This document shows, one piece after another, positions 5,853 to 7,112 of a stretch of DNA of 7,112 nt (positions are counted from its first letter, which is position 1; every line of letters starts with the position of its first letter). Under the pieces are notes generated by a model that worked only from the letters and a program-made list of their open reading frames with translations, made no database searches and had not been told where the DNA came from. The position numbers and the translations under genes were made by a program. Source of the stretch: Alphaproteobacteria bacterium (GTDB lineage: Bacteria; Pseudomonadota; Alphaproteobacteria; UBA8366; GCA-2717185); assembly GCA_016764135.1 (NCBI GenBank), contig JAESSL010000125.1, positions 1 to 7,112 of the forward strand. The letters are read 5' to 3'.

Positions 5853-7112
5853 TCAGGCGATATGGCGATCCAGCAATCCATCCGGCGTCGCCGAATACCC
5901 GGTTAAGGTTTTTTCCGCATAGCGCAGACGCCAGCTCAGCATTTTTTGCGCATATTCAAGGACCCGCCCCGCATAGGCGGGATCATCCGCTACATTATTG
6001 AATTGGCCCGGGTCTTTTTTGAGATCGAAGAACAGCGGCGGCGGCGCGTCAAAATGCACATATTTGAAATCATCGTCGCGAATAACCGCCAAAGCGCACT
6101 GGTCTACATTCAGCCCCAACACATTCTCATGCGCGGCCTTGAAATAAGTCCGGAAATCAAACTCAAATTGTATTTCCGTCCGCCAGTCCGACGGCGTTTC
6201 CCCCTGCAGGAAAGGCGCAAGAGAAACCCCATCGCAGACGCGCGGCGTCTCGGCGCCGATCCAGTTCAGAATAGTCGGCATGACGTCGATGCACCCGGTA
6301 TAGGAATCGACGATCGTTCCGCGCGCGCTGTCCGCTGTGGTCGAGGGGTCGCGAATGATGAGGGGAATATGGAAACTCTCATCAAAATACCCGACCTTGC
6401 CGAGTAAATGATGATCGCCCAGCTGTTCGCCATGATCGCTGGTGACGATAATCAGCGTGTCGTCATATTGGCCCGATGTTTTCAGAAAATCGATGACGCG
6501 CCCAAGATGTTCGTCCACTTCGCTCATCATGCCGTAATAGGCGGCGCGCATGGTCTGCACGGCCTCTTCCGTCATATCAGCGGCGCGGCCCTGCCCATTT
6601 TCGAAAAATTTATCCTGCTTGATCGCATCCATGTAATAGCCAAGCAACGGATGCTGCGCCGCTTCTTCCTCGGGGGAAGCGGCGCGAACCGGCGCCGGAG
6701 CGTCCGCAGGGTCGTAATACGAATTGTACGGCGCAGGCGCGATAAACGGCGGATGTGGTCGATAGAAACCCAAATGAAGAAACCAGGGATCGGATTCTGG
6801 CCCGCGTAGATAGTCCAGCCCGCATTCCGCCGCCCAGGCGGTGTCTGACAGCTCTTTGGGAATCCGCGACGCCGAGCGCGTGGCGCCGGGCGCAGCGGTT
6901 TCATCCTCCGGCAACCAGATATCCAGCGGCCGATCCGGCACCGGGTACCCTTTTGCGCGAAGCCAGTTGAAATACGGTTTTTTGTCCGGCTCCCAGGACC
7001 CCACCGTGCGCCAGCCGTCCATCATCGCGCCCAGAATTTTGAAACGCGGGTCATCCGGGGAAGCGCGTTTACATCATAAGAAATGAATTGAAGATCAAAA
7101 TCAATCATGTGA
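5853..7112 (-). CDS. Sulfatase-superfamily hydrolase (arylsulfatase/phosphonate monoester hydrolase-like), N-terminus off the right edge, probable frameshift
   Basis: The intact part (from an ATG at 7025) has 390 residues and covers the middle and C-terminus of the alkaline-phosphatase/sulfatase fold. Counting from that ATG, 'FYRPHPPFIAP' is at 87-97 and the second metal-binding motif SDHGE at 196-200 (D197, H198), followed by 'LGDHHLLGK' with the active-site Lys at 210 and 'FDESFHIPLIIRDP' at 214-227. 'LFFDLKKDPGQFNN' is the usual C-terminal block. The formylglycine signature (CxPxR) would be upstream of the window, so sulfatase versus phosphonate esterase activity cannot be judged. Upstream of 7025 the frame continues as DDPRFKILGA, but reaches a stop at 7074-7076. 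The neighbouring frame gives FISYDVNALP up to the C-run at 7057-7060, so one missing C restores a continuous protein. The ATG at 7025 is therefore not the native start. It probably heads the operon with the crotonase and dioxygenase. Confidence 0.88.

Noticed and set aside
1..7112. CRISPR array, tRNA, rRNA or riboswitch
   Set aside because: No regularly spaced repeats, cloverleaf-like pattern or recognised conserved RNA motif was seen on either strand.

Overview
No species-level marker is present. The style of the genes (molybdenum-hydroxylase subunits, TauD-type dioxygenases, a phosphonate-monoesterase-like sulfatase, moderately GC-rich codons) suggests a proteobacterium, perhaps an environmental alphaproteobacterium. 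That placement is inference only. Every convincing gene lies on the minus strand, so transcription runs from right to left; the plus-strand reading frames are shadows.

Reading in the direction of transcription: (1) 7112-4150 is a probable operon of a sulfatase/phosphonate-monoesterase-like hydrolase (5' end off the window), a crotonase-fold enoyl-CoA hydratase/isomerase with both catalytic glutamates, and a TauD/TfdA Fe(II)/2-oxoglutarate dioxygenase that probably starts at TTG. (2) 4149-3796 is a gap of about 350 bp with inverted repeats and no convincing gene. (3) 3795-2450 holds the FAD (M) and 2Fe-2S (S) subunits of a xanthine-dehydrogenase/CO-dehydrogenase family enzyme. They are translationally coupled and are followed by a strong intrinsic terminator, but there is no molybdopterin large subunit on either side. 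(4) A promoter with a consensus TTGACA box at about 2366 precedes an extended-SDR epimerase/reductase and a short family-2-like glycosyltransferase, a pair that looks like a sugar or surface-glycan module. (5) A 129-bp spacer with a perfect 10-bp palindrome lies ahead of a second TauD-family dioxygenase, cut by the left edge.

Two genes appear to be interrupted by the loss of a single base, each placeable in a short C-run of the coding strand: the epimerase near 1450 and the sulfatase near 7058. In both, the alternative frame gives the expected continuation. For the epimerase it also restores a TGATG stop/start overlap with the glycosyltransferase. These could be assembly indels or real mutations.

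How the parts work together: the hydrolase, hydratase and dioxygenase could be successive steps in breaking down a sulfated, sulfonated or phosphonated organic compound, with the orphan M-S pair as a possible redox partner. The substrate cannot be read from the sequence. I found no RNA gene, CRISPR array, insertion sequence, or clear evidence of a wholly new kind of system.
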